Translations under genes and position numbers: made by a program | The notes under the pieces: model-generated | Seen by the model: the letters and a program-made list of their open reading frames with translations, nothing else | What the model was told of the DNA's origin: nothing | Databases searched by the model: none | Origin: 40CM-2-70-7 sp035505915 | Lineage (GTDB): Bacteria; Gemmatimonadota; Gemmatimonadetes; Gemmatimonadales; GWC2-71-9 | DNA: 17,494 nt | NCBI GenBank assembly: GCA_035505915.1 | Contig: DATJQI010000073.1 | Coordinates: forward strand, 1 to 17,494 | Direction of reading: 5' to 3' | Shown: in pieces, positions 7,538 to 13,817 of the stretch | Layout: every line of letters starts with the position of its first letter | How positions within the stretch are numbered: position 1 is the first letter of the stretch

Positions 7538-8707
7538 TTAAGGAATGACGACCGAGCCGGAGCTCGTGGTGGACGACAACGCCGGGGTGCAGTTCTCGGC
7601 CGCGAGCTGGTACACGTAGGTCGCGCCGTGCGCCACCGCCGCGTCGACGTACAGATAGCTGGCGCTGCCCGCCGGAATGCTGAGGTACGGATTGCCCCAC
7701 GTCGGGTCGGTGCTGAGCTTCCGCCAGATCACATAGGACACGACGTTCTTCTCGCCGCCGTACTCGTCGGTCGCCGGGCTCCAGGTGAGCTGGACCGCGG
7801 GCGTCGAGTCGGGCTGGGTGATTTCGTGGGCGGTGAGCCCGGTGCCCAGGATCGGCGGGTCGCCGCAGGTCAGGTGCGAGCTCAGGCCCATGTTGGGCAG
7901 GGGCACGTAGCGGGTCAGCGAGTGCTGGCGCTCGGCGGCTCCCGTGGATCCATTGGTGACGGTCAGCGAGATCTGCATCCCGCGGACGCTGTCGATCTTC
8001 GCGGCCGTGCCCGTGTCCGCCGGCGAGAGGTGCACCGGCACGGAGTGGATCAGGGGCAGGGAGCCCGCGGGAATCGAATCGAGGCGCGTGGCGCCCGTCG
8101 CCGGCGTCGTGATCTTGTAGTACTGGAAGAAGTTGGTGGTGCTCGACCCGATGATGTTCCGGGAGACGAGCTCCGGCGCCAGGTTGTTCACCTGCTCGAA
8201 GAGCACGTAGTCGTCGGTCCGGGTGGTGGTGCTGTCGGGCCGGAAATAGAAGATGATCGTCTCGGACGGGCTGTTGGTCCCGGCGGTCGTGGTATAGGTC
8301 GCGCTCGGATACACGAAGGCCGTATTGGGGATCGTGAACTGCAGGGACGGCGTCACCGCCATCACGGCGGCGGCCGGCGCGTCGGGATCGTAATAGACTG
8401 CGAACGGGTCGTTGGCGATGTTCGTGGTGTAGTCCGCGTTGAAGGCCACCACCTGGCCCCCGGCGTAGATCAGCACCGGCTGGGCGTCCGGCGTGTCCCC
8501 GCCCGCCGCCCGGAGCCGCTGCTCCATGGTGGTGATCGCGAAGCTCAGGTTCTGCAGGGCGTCCATCCGGTCGTTGCCGAGGGACACGGCCTTGCCCTGC
8601 GACCGCAGGAAGCTCAGGGCGCTGGCCATCACGAAGCTGAAGACCACGAGCGAGACCATCAGCTCGATCAGCGTGAAGCCTGCGCGACCGCGAGAGGAGT
8701 GCGTCAT
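7538..8707 (-). CDS. PilW-like minor pilin with C-terminal fibronectin type III-like domain
   Basis: 389 aa. Prepilin motif AG|FTLIELMVSLVVFSFVMASA: cleavage after Gly10, Phe11 becomes residue 1 and Glu15 is the conserved Glu5 of the mature pilin. Residues 30-290 match the general PilW layout (MDALQNLSFAITTMEQRLRAAGG, then FAVYYDPD, IIFYFRPDS and a late 'VRGMQISLTVTNG' stretch). From about residue 295 to the end the pattern changes to a fibronectin-III-like fold: PAVQLTWSPATDEYGG, VVSYVIWRK, YLYVDAAVAHGATYVYQL, AAENC. Known PilW proteins prime pilus assembly in the inner membrane as part of a minor-pilin tip complex. The FnIII-like tail suggests a surface-exposed binding or spacer module (inference). 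The ATG overlaps the stop of the PilV-like gene by ATGA. The stop TAA is at 7538-7540. Confidence 0.88.
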   Translation of the reverse strand: MTHSSRGRAGFTLIELMVSLVVFSFVMASALSFLRSQGKAVSLGNDRMDALQNLSFAITTMEQRLRAAGGDTPDAQPVLIYAGGQVVAFNADYTTNIANDPFAVYYDPDAPAAAVMAVTPSLQFTIPNTAFVYPSATYTTTAGTNSPSETIIFYFRPDSTTTRTDDYVLFEQVNNLAPELVSRNIIGSSTTNFFQYYKITTPATGATRLDSIPAGSLPLIHSVPVHLSPADTGTAAKIDSVRGMQISLTVTNGSTGAAERQHSLTRYVPLPNMGLSSHLTCGDPPILGTGLTAHEITQPDSTPAVQLTWSPATDEYGGEKNVVSYVIWRKLSTDPTWGNPYLSIPAGSASYLYVDAAVAHGATYVYQLAAENCTPALSSTTSSGSVVIP

Positions 8708-9081
8708 GGCGCCGCCACCGTCACGGTACGGGTCACGGCCGTGAGCAATCCCGGGCCGTTGACGGTCACCGTGGCTTTCTTGTAGTCGTTGGTCTGGCCG
8801 GTCCCGCCGGTGTGCGTGATGGCCGTGGTGCGCGTGAAGCCGGGATAGCTGGCGAACGAGTTCTCCGTCGCCACGTACAGGCTCTCGAGCGCCGAGTAGT
8901 TCGGATCGGTCTCGATCTTGGCGATGCGGCTCTCGGCCAGCTCCACCGCCGACTGCAGCTGGGCGCTGGTCGCCACGGTGTGCACCTGGCGCGTCGTGAT
9001 CTGGGCGGTGCCCAGGAGCACGATGGCCAGGATCACCAGCGCCACCATCACCTCGATGAGGGTGAATCCGGAACGGTTCAT
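8704..9081 (-). CDS. PilV-like minor pilin (prepilin-type N-terminal methylation motif)
   Basis: 125 aa. The prepilin motif starts almost at the N terminus: MNRSG|FTLIEVMVALVILAIVLLGTAQ, with cleavage after Gly5 and Glu10 as the mature Glu5. The long N-terminal helix continues to about residue 52 (SAQLQSAVELAESRIAKIE). A short beta-rich head follows (FTRTTAITHT, YKKATVTVNG, TRTVTV). The length and the 'GLLTAVTRTVTVAAP' end fit PilV/GspI-type minor pilins. The ATG overlaps the upstream stop (TGATG) and its own stop overlaps the next start (ATGA), so the operon is tightly coupled. Only the N-terminal motif is strongly diagnostic. Confidence 0.87.
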   Translation of the reverse strand: MNRSGFTLIEVMVALVILAIVLLGTAQITTRQVHTVATSAQLQSAVELAESRIAKIETDPNYSALESLYVATENSFASYPGFTRTTAITHTGGTGQTNDYKKATVTVNGPGLLTAVTRTVTVAAP

Positions 9082-9665
9082 CAGAAGCTCCTCACCCAGT
9101 TGGGCGGCGACGCGCGCCAGAAGGAGACCCGCGCCGAGGCGCGGGCGGTCTGGATCAGTCGGGTGTCTCCGGGATAGCCGGTGCCGGCCGCGGCGCGCAG
9201 CGAGGTGATGTAGATCCCGCCCGCTTCACTGGCCGAGCCGTCCCGGTGGAACGTGACGCACGGCCACGAGCCCATCGTCTTCTGGAAGGAGATGGGCCCC
9301 GGAATGCCGGACATGATGGTCGCCCCGCCGAGCCCGTACACGACTTTGTCGGGGAGCGGGATGACGCGCACGTGCTCGCCCGGCGTGATGGTGCCCGAGT
9401 TGTTCGAGTCGTCCACCACCCGCAACGCCTCGTTGGCGACGTCGAAGGCGACGATGATGTTGTGCTGCCGCGCCACGGCCTGCCGCTGGGCCGCCTGGAG
9501 AATCGTGCCCACGCTCTGCATGCCGCTGTCGACCGCGAACTTCGCGAGATCGATCTTGTCGCGGACGAACGTCACCACGATCCCGAGCACCACGAGGGTG
9601 ATCAGCATCTCGATGAGCGTGAATCCGCGGGTCATCGACGTCCGACGGGTCATCTGGGTCTCCAT
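9081..9665 (-). CDS. FimT/GspH-like minor pilin, first gene of the pilin operon
   Basis: 194 aa from the ATG at 9663-9665, chosen because GGAGG lies six bases upstream; ATGs at 9653 and 9635 are possible shorter starts. The prepilin motif is RG|FTLIEMLITLVVLGIVVTFV, with cleavage after Gly14. The GspH/FimT-like region follows (SVGTILQAAQRQAVARQHNIIVAFDVANEALRVVDDSNNSG, then a beta-rich part containing WPCVTFHRDGSASEAGGIYI). FimT proteins are minor pilins of type IV pili, and some bind DNA during natural transformation. Whether this one does cannot be told from sequence. The gene heads a cluster in the classical order fimT-pilV-pilW-pilX. Confidence 0.88.
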   Translation of the reverse strand: METQMTRRTSMTRGFTLIEMLITLVVLGIVVTFVRDKIDLAKFAVDSGMQSVGTILQAAQRQAVARQHNIIVAFDVANEALRVVDDSNNSGTITPGEHVRVIPLPDKVVYGLGGATIMSGIPGPISFQKTMGSWPCVTFHRDGSASEAGGIYITSLRAAAGTGYPGDTRLIQTARASARVSFWRASPPNWVRSF

Positions 9666-9715
9666 TGAGTGCCTCCGAACCGAGCCCCTATCAGGCAAAC
9701 GCAGTGCCGCGGGGG

Positions 9716-9731
9716 GGAACCGCGGGGTTCC
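9716..9731. repeat. Leader hairpin in front of the pilin operon
   Basis: Perfect 6-bp inverted repeat GGAACC/GGTTCC with a 4-base loop (GCGG), between the predicted transcription start and the ribosome site of the FimT-like gene. On the minus-strand transcript it is followed by a run of seven C residues, not U, so it does not look like an intrinsic terminator. Confidence 0.5.
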
Positions 9732-9748
9732 TTCACGTATACGACGCT

Positions 9749-9777
9749 AGGATATGGAGTTACGCCGGCGGGGTCAA
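9749..9777 (-). promoter_or_regulatory. Candidate sigma70-type promoter of the minor-pilin operon
   Basis: Minus strand: -35 TTGACC (9772-9777), 17-base spacer, -10 TATCCT (9749-9754). Five and four of six bases match consensus with ideal spacing. The predicted start near 9742 falls in the perfect palindrome CGTATACG (9736-9743). The leader of about 77 bases contains a hairpin (9716-9731) and ends with GGAGG before the ATG. Confidence 0.55.
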
Positions 9778-9908
9778 TCATGAAGCGGTACCGAATAACG
9801 CCGGAGGGGGCCTGGCGAACCTCCGCAATCGGCGACCTCTTGCACTCGCAAAATGCCAGTCTCACGCTCTGTGCGCTCAGCGCCTCCAACCCCCAAGGGG
9901 CTTCCAAC

Positions 9909-10208
9909 ATGAACCGTGAATTTGTGGCGTTCCTCAAGGAGTACGGTGTCATCGGGCTGGCCATCGCCGTCATCATCGGCGGCAAGCTCAACGACCTGGT
10001 GACGGCGATCGTCCAGGGCATCCTGATGCCGGTCATCGGGTTCTTCGTCCCGAACGGCGCGTGGCGCACCGCCACGCTGGACATCGGGTCGGTGCACCTC
10101 CTGGTCGGTCCGGTCGCGGGCGCAGCCATCGACTTCCTCATCGTGGCCTGGCTGGTTTTCTGGTTCTCGAAGAAGATCCTTCGCGAGGAGCAGGTGACGA
10201 AGAAGTAG
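9909..10208 (+). CDS. mscL: MscL-type large-conductance mechanosensitive channel, short form
   Basis: 99 aa. An inner-membrane channel that opens under membrane tension to release solutes on osmotic downshock. The first transmembrane helix and its preceding amphipathic N-terminal segment match MscL: MNREFVAFLKEYGVIGLAIA then VIIGGKLNDLVTAIVQGILMP. The second transmembrane helix is AAIDFLIVAWLVFWFSKKI, close to the family DFLIVAF signature. The periplasmic loop (about residues 47-62) is short and the C-terminal helix bundle is nearly absent, so the protein is shorter than the usual 130-150 aa. The start was chosen because AAGGGG lies 8 bases upstream and the sequence before it does not fit the family. 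It is transcribed divergently from the pilin operon, with about 240 bases between the starts. Confidence 0.87.
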   Translation: MNREFVAFLKEYGVIGLAIAVIIGGKLNDLVTAIVQGILMPVIGFFVPNGAWRTATLDIGSVHLLVGPVAGAAIDFLIVAWLVFWFSKKILREEQVTKK

Positions 10209-10263
10209 GGGCGGTCAGCGGCGCGCCCCGACCCTTCGTAGGAAGATGGGGAGGACGAGCCGA

Positions 10264-11940
10264 ATGACGTTTCGAAGCGAATCGTGCGTGGTGCTGGCTG
10301 CCGGTGCGGTGGTCGCCCTGGCGGCGTGCACCGAAGAGAAGCCCATCGCTCCCGCGCTCCCGGGGTGCCCGACCGGCGTGACCACCGCGGTCAGTCTGGC
10401 GGCGGGCGCTTACCTGTCGGTGGACCCGACGACGGACTCGGGGTGCGTCGTGTTCCCGGGGAACGGCACCGGCGACACCGTCGCCTACCTGGTGATCGGC
10501 CAGTCCGCCGGCGGAACGCCGGGGGATTCGACGTCCTTCGAGATCTCGAGCGCCCAGGCCACCGCGGCCGCCATCGCGCCGCTGGCCGCCGCGCGCCTGC
10601 CGGAGCTCCGGGGCCTGACGGGCCGGGCGGGGGCGCGGGGGCCTCTCGCCCGCCGCTTCGAGCAGGGACTGCGGATGCGGGAGCGCGCCGCGCTCCGGAG
10701 CCGCGCCCCCGCTCCGGCGGCCGCCGGCCCCATCCCCCGGACCATCACGCCGCCCGTGGTGGGCAACGTCCGCACCTTCCAGGTCTGCGCCGATTACAAC
10801 TGCGACACGTTCAAGTCCGTGGTCGCCCAGGCGCGGGCGGTCGGGGCCGATGTGGCGATCTACGTGGACACGGCCGCGCCGGCCGGCGGCTTCGACAGCG
10901 CGGGGTACGATTCCCTCGAGCAGGCGTTCGACGCCCACGTCTTCACGGTGGACACCACGGCGTTCGGCGGCGTCTCCGACGTCGACTCGAACGGCGTGGT
11001 GATCGTGTTGATGACGAACACCATCAACCAGCTGGTGTCGTCCGCGGAGTGCGAGAGCGGGGGGTACGTCGCGGGCTTCTTCTTCCCGGGAGACCTGGAT
11101 CCCGCGGCCCGGACGCAGTACAACGACGGCGAGCTGTTCTACACGATCGTTCCCGATCCCGGCGGCCTGCTCTCGTGCCCGCATCTGACGAGCGACCTCG
11201 AGGCCATCCTGCCGAGCACGTTCGCGCACGAGCTGCAGCACATGATCAGCTTCAATCAGCACGTGCTCTTGCGGGGCGGGGCCGAGGAGGACCTGTGGCT
11301 GGACGAGTCGCTGTCGTCCCTGGGGGAGGAGCTGTCCGCGCGGAGCTATCTGCCCGATACCGCGAGCTTCGTCAACGGCATCTTCGGGGACCTGTACGAC
11401 GCGTACTACTATTACCTCGCGCCCCCCGATCACTTCCTCCTGCAGACCGCGGACACGGTGCTCCCGGACTTCGGGGCCGGCTGGCTCTACGTGCGCTACC
11501 TGGTCGACCAATTCGGGGCCGGGCTGACGCGATCGCTCGAGCAGACCACGCTGACGGGCACGGGCAACGTGGCGGCGCAGACCGGGGTCCCGTTCGCGAC
11601 CCTGTCGGCCCGGTGGGCGCTCGCGAACTACGTCTCGGACCTTCCCGGATTCACGCCCGCGCCGGAGCTCCAGTACACGTCCTGGTCGTTCCGGAACGTC
11701 TACGGATCACTGTATCAGCAGGATCCGTACGACTTCCCGGTGGCCTTCCCGCTCCAGCCCACGGTGAGCGGGCCCGGCAGCGTGGGGGTCCGCGGGGAGC
11801 TCGGCGCCGGCTCCGCGGCGTACGTGGGGGTGGTGCAGTCTCCCCACAGCAACGGGTTTTCGCTGGTGTTCCGCGCCAACGCCACCGCCCTGATCACCAC
11901 CGACGTAGTGCCGCGCCTGACCATCCTCCGAATCCGGTAG
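10264..11940 (+). CDS. M30-like (hyicolysin-type) zinc metallopeptidase lipoprotein
   Basis: 558 aa. The signal has lipobox VALAAC (Cys22), so the protein should be anchored in the envelope. A linker of low complexity (~95-165, Ala/Arg/Pro-rich) could act as a propeptide or spacer. The catalytic part contains FAHELQHMISFNQ: H322, E323 and H326 form HExxH, and WLDES gives Glu348 22 residues later as the probable third zinc ligand of a gluzincin. This arrangement, along with GVVIVLMTNTINQL before it, resembles peptidase family M30. The C-terminal ~100 residues are beta-rich. The ATG at 10264 follows GGGGAGG by about 9 bases; an ATG at 10246 would leave the signal with a longer N region. Substrate unknown. 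It lies 55 bases after mscL on the same strand and could share its transcript. Confidence 0.82.
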   Translation: MTFRSESCVVLAAGAVVALAACTEEKPIAPALPGCPTGVTTAVSLAAGAYLSVDPTTDSGCVVFPGNGTGDTVAYLVIGQSAGGTPGDSTSFEISSAQATAAAIAPLAAARLPELRGLTGRAGARGPLARRFEQGLRMRERAALRSRAPAPAAAGPIPRTITPPVVGNVRTFQVCADYNCDTFKSVVAQARAVGADVAIYVDTAAPAGGFDSAGYDSLEQAFDAHVFTVDTTAFGGVSDVDSNGVVIVLMTNTINQLVSSAECESGGYVAGFFFPGDLDPAARTQYNDGELFYTIVPDPGGLLSCPHLTSDLEAILPSTFAHELQHMISFNQHVLLRGGAEEDLWLDESLSSLGEELSARSYLPDTASFVNGIFGDLYDAYYYYLAPPDHFLLQTADTVLPDFGAGWLYVRYLVDQFGAGLTRSLEQTTLTGTGNVAAQTGVPFATLSARWALANYVSDLPGFTPAPELQYTSWSFRNVYGSLYQQDPYDFPVAFPLQPTVSGPGSVGVRGELGAGSAAYVGVVQSPHSNGFSLVFRANATALITTDVVPRLTILRIR

Positions 11941-12031
11941 GACATCCCTCCCGTACTTGCTGGTGCGGGCCCGGCCCGGACATACTTGGCCGGGACGGGC
12001 CGAACCCAAACCCGGGAGGGGGGCGGGGGTC

Positions 12032-12931
12032 GTGGCGACCCAGGCGGATCTCGACTTCACCTATTCGCTCATCGACAAGCTGTTCCGGCTGAGCCTCGGC
12101 GAGATGGCCGACTTTTCCGGGGCGAAGTTCGACGGCGACTTCTCGCTCACGCTCGAGCAGGCCCAACGCGCGAAGCACGAGTTCGTCGCGCGCGAGGTCG
12201 GGCTCGCCCCGGGGTCGCGGGTGATCGATCTCGGCTGCGGGTGGGGGCCGTTCTTGAACTTCGCGCGGGGCCGTGGCGCGCGGGGTCTCGGGCTCACGCT
12301 GTCGCGGCGGCAGTACGAGGCGTGCCGGCGGAACGGGCTCGACGTCCGGCTGATGGACTGCCGCGCCGTGGCTCCCACCGCGTTCGGGACGTTCGACGCG
12401 GCGGTGAGCCTGGGCGCGTTCGAGCACTTCTGCTCACCGGCGGAGTACGCGGCGGGCCGGCAGGAGGCCATCTACGCCGCGTTCTTCCGGTCGGTGGCCG
12501 ATCTCCTGCCGGCGTCCGGCCGGCTCTTTCTCCAGACCATGGTGTTCGGGCGCCGGATGATCCCGCCGGAGCGGATCGACATCCACGCGCCGCCCGATTC
12601 GGACGAGTGGGCGCTCGGGCTTCTGCGCGCGCAGTTTCCCGGCTCCTGGCTGCCCTTCGGCCGGGACCAGCTCGAGCGCACCGCGGCGCCCGTGTTCCGG
12701 CTGGTCAAGGCCGAGAGCGGCCGGCTCGACTACATCGAAACGATCCGGCGGTGGCGGCAGCGGTTCGCGGCGTTCAGCGTCCCCAAGCTCTTCGTGAAGC
12801 TGACGCTCGTGCCCCGCTATGTCTTCAGCCGGTCGTTCCGCGACGCCTTCGCCTCCGGCGTGAGCGCCAACAGCATCTGCTTCGAGCGGGAATTGCTCGA
12901 TCACTGGAGGCTGGTATTCGAGAAAACCTAG
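12032..12931 (+). CDS. SAM-dependent methyltransferase, cyclopropane-fatty-acid-synthase family
   Basis: 299 aa from GTG at 12032, preceded by GGGAGGG; the codons upstream in frame (from 11957) do not look coding. The family methylates double bonds of membrane phospholipid acyl chains with S-adenosylmethionine. Motif I VIDLGCGWGPF (residues 64-74) binds SAM, and GLTLSRRQ is the family's conserved strand-and-turn after it. DAAVSLGAFEHF and the later GRLFLQTMVFGRR continue the core fold. The C-terminal half (ETIRRWRQRF, FVKLTLVPRYVFSRSFRDAF, CFERELLDHW) fits the lipid-facing helices. It lacks the N-terminal domain of E. coli Cfa, so it is closer to the single-domain mycolic-acid-synthase-like group. 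It could use another lipid substrate. Its stop lies at the edge of the heptamer hairpin. Confidence 0.88.
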   Translation: MATQADLDFTYSLIDKLFRLSLGEMADFSGAKFDGDFSLTLEQAQRAKHEFVAREVGLAPGSRVIDLGCGWGPFLNFARGRGARGLGLTLSRRQYEACRRNGLDVRLMDCRAVAPTAFGTFDAAVSLGAFEHFCSPAEYAAGRQEAIYAAFFRSVADLLPASGRLFLQTMVFGRRMIPPERIDIHAPPDSDEWALGLLRAQFPGSWLPFGRDQLERTAAPVFRLVKAESGRLDYIETIRRWRQRFAAFSVPKLFVKLTLVPRYVFSRSFRDAFASGVSANSICFERELLDHWRLVFEKT

Positions 12932-12936
12932 GGAGG

Positions 12937-13007
12937 CGGGAAGAGGGAAGTGGGAAACGTGATGCCCGCCACCCAAACTCTTCCCGCTTCCCACTTCCCA
13001 CTTCCCG
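12937..13007. repeat. Heptamer-based inverted repeat between convergent genes, possible bidirectional terminator
   Basis: The left arm (12937-12958) is made of GGGAAGN heptamers: GGGAAGA, GGGAAGT, GGGAAAC. The right arm (12980-13007) is four pyrimidine heptamers: CTTCCCG, CTTCCCA, CTTCCCA, CTTCCCG. Bases 12937-12958 pair with 12986-13007 at 20 of 22 positions, enclosing a 27-base loop. The hairpin fills nearly all of the gap between the methyltransferase stop and the cupin stop. Confidence 0.8.
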
Positions 13008-13013
13008 TCCACC

Positions 13014-13442
13014 TCACAGGTGCGCCGATCCCTCGCGATGCAATCGCTCCACCAGGTCTTCCATCCCGTCCAGATAGAGGATTTCGCAGGGCCGGTAGCC
13101 CACCACCCAGCTTTCGTATTCCGCGGCGACGTGGAAGAAGTCTCCGGGAAAGAGGTCCACTTCGCGCTGGTCCGGGACGCGGATCTTGATGCGTCCCGTG
13201 AGCAGCACGCCGGTGTGGGCGAGCGGGCGTTCGTGGGCCCGGCGGGAGGGGCCGGCGACCTGCGACCACCGCCATCCGGGGCGGTAGGTGCCCTTGCCGA
13301 CGAGGTGGCCGTCGAGCGTGATGAGGCCGAGCCGTCCCTGGTCGAAGCTCAGGATGGTTTCGGGCGCATCGAAGCGCTTGACGACGAGGAGCGGATCGGA
13401 CTCCGGTCGGCGAGGGGAAGCGATCGAACGAGCAAGGTCCAT
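13014..13442 (-). CDS. Cupin-domain protein
   Basis: 142 aa, a single small beta barrel, cytoplasmic (no signal). Recognisable pieces are GKGTYRPGWRWSQVAGP (49-65), HTGVLLTGRIKIRVPDQ (76-92), VDLFPGDFFHVAAEYESWVVG (95-115) and CEILYLDG. The order PGWRWS, then HTGxxLxGRxxxR, then PGDxFxxxxxxxxWVVG, is shared by a widespread group of stand-alone cupins of unknown role. The usual metal-binding HxH motif is not evident; His76 and His104 are the nearest candidates, so metal binding is uncertain. The ATG at 13440-13442 has GGAGG four bases upstream. It is convergent with the methyltransferase and divergent from tRNA-Lys. Confidence 0.85.
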   Translation of the reverse strand: MDLARSIASPRRPESDPLLVVKRFDAPETILSFDQGRLGLITLDGHLVGKGTYRPGWRWSQVAGPSRRAHERPLAHTGVLLTGRIKIRVPDQREVDLFPGDFFHVAAEYESWVVGYRPCEILYLDGMEDLVERLHREGSAHL

Positions 13443-13549
13443 GGGTCCTCCGTCGCACCGGGTGGGAGGAGATCCGGACGGCGTCCCGGTGCGGGCGGCG
13501 CCGCCTGGAGGGGCCCAAGATGTTCGAGGTCCATACGAGGGAACTACCC

Positions 13550-13608
13550 CGGGACTCGGGAGATGGAGCCGCGGGCAGGCGGGATTGTTACGATCGGGCC
13601 GAGTCCCG
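13550..13608. repeat. 10-bp inverted repeat upstream of tRNA-Lys
   Basis: CGGGACTCGG (13550-13559) and its exact reverse complement CCGAGTCCCG (13599-13608) are separated by 39 bases. They lie in the gap between the divergent cupin gene (start 13442) and tRNA-Lys (13648). It could be a hairpin, a paired operator or chance. Nothing else convincing is seen in this 205-base gap, and no good promoter for the tRNA could be chosen. Confidence 0.4.
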
Positions 13609-13647
13609 CTTGCGCAAGGCGTTGTGCCTGATGATGTTTACGCCCCC

Positions 13648-13720
13648 GCGCCGATAGCTCAACTGGCAGAGCAAGTGACTCTTAATCACTAGGTTCTCGG
13701 TTCGATTCCGAGTCGGCGCA
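13648..13720 (+). tRNA. tRNA-Lys (anticodon CTT)
   Basis: A 73-base cloverleaf. The acceptor stem GCGCCGA (13648-13654) pairs with TCGGCGC (13713-13719), with discriminator A13720. The anticodon stem AGTGA/TCACT encloses CTCTTAA, with anticodon CTT at 13681-13683. The T arm is CTCGG-TTCGATT-CCGAG. CCA is not encoded. Its part from the anticodon loop to the 3' end recurs exactly at 15632-15675. Confidence 0.96.
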
Positions 13721-13721
13721 T
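13678..13721 (+). other. Putative attL: 44-bp direct repeat within the 3' part of tRNA-Lys
   Basis: This stretch, from the base before the anticodon loop to one base past the discriminator, is repeated without mismatch at 15632-15675 in the same orientation. Bases just outside differ on both sides (G versus A before, A versus T after). Its limits fit a tyrosine-recombinase crossover in a tRNA gene in which the element restores a whole tRNA at one end. Confidence 0.7.
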
Positions 13722-13728
13722 AAGTATT

Positions 13729-13770
13729 GGAAAGCCCGTCGCTTCGAAGGCCGTCGCGACGGGCTTTCCT
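13729..13770 (+). terminator. Intrinsic terminator after tRNA-Lys
   Basis: A perfect 14-bp inverted repeat, GGAAAGCCCGTCGC (13729-13742) and GCGACGGGCTTTCC (13756-13769), with a 13-base loop, followed by only TTG. It begins 8 bases after the tRNA. It lies inside the interval bounded by the two tRNA-Lys repeats. Confidence 0.75.
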
Positions 13771-13817
13771 TGCCTGTGCCTGGCACGCGCTCGGTGTCTC
13801 GTGCACATTGCGCAGTG

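Noticed and set aside
5670..8785. Two long plus-strand open frames (623 and 385 codons) opposite the pilin operon
   Set aside because: Their translations are low-complexity Arg/Val/Gly/His; the opposite strand carries prepilin motifs and coupled start/stop codons.
10209..10230. GGGGCG/CGCCCC hairpin after mscL as a terminator
   Set aside because: A 6-bp stem with a 10-base loop and no T run; co-transcription with the downstream peptidase gene remains possible.
10138..11511. Minus-strand 457-codon frame opposite the metallopeptidase
   Set aside because: Antisense shadow; the plus-strand frame has a lipobox and the HELQH motif.
11957..11986. TTGCTG-N18-CATACT considered as a promoter for the methyltransferase
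   Set aside because: Three of six and four of six matches with an 18-base spacer; this much agreement is expected by chance.
11970..11994. Hairpin CCCGGCC/GGCCGGG before the methyltransferase, considered as a terminator of the metallopeptidase gene
   Set aside because: Only 7 bp with an 11-base loop and no T tract; too weak in such GC-rich DNA.
12980..13007. Short tandem heptamers considered as a CRISPR array
   Set aside because: The units are 7 bases with no spacers and no cas genes are nearby.
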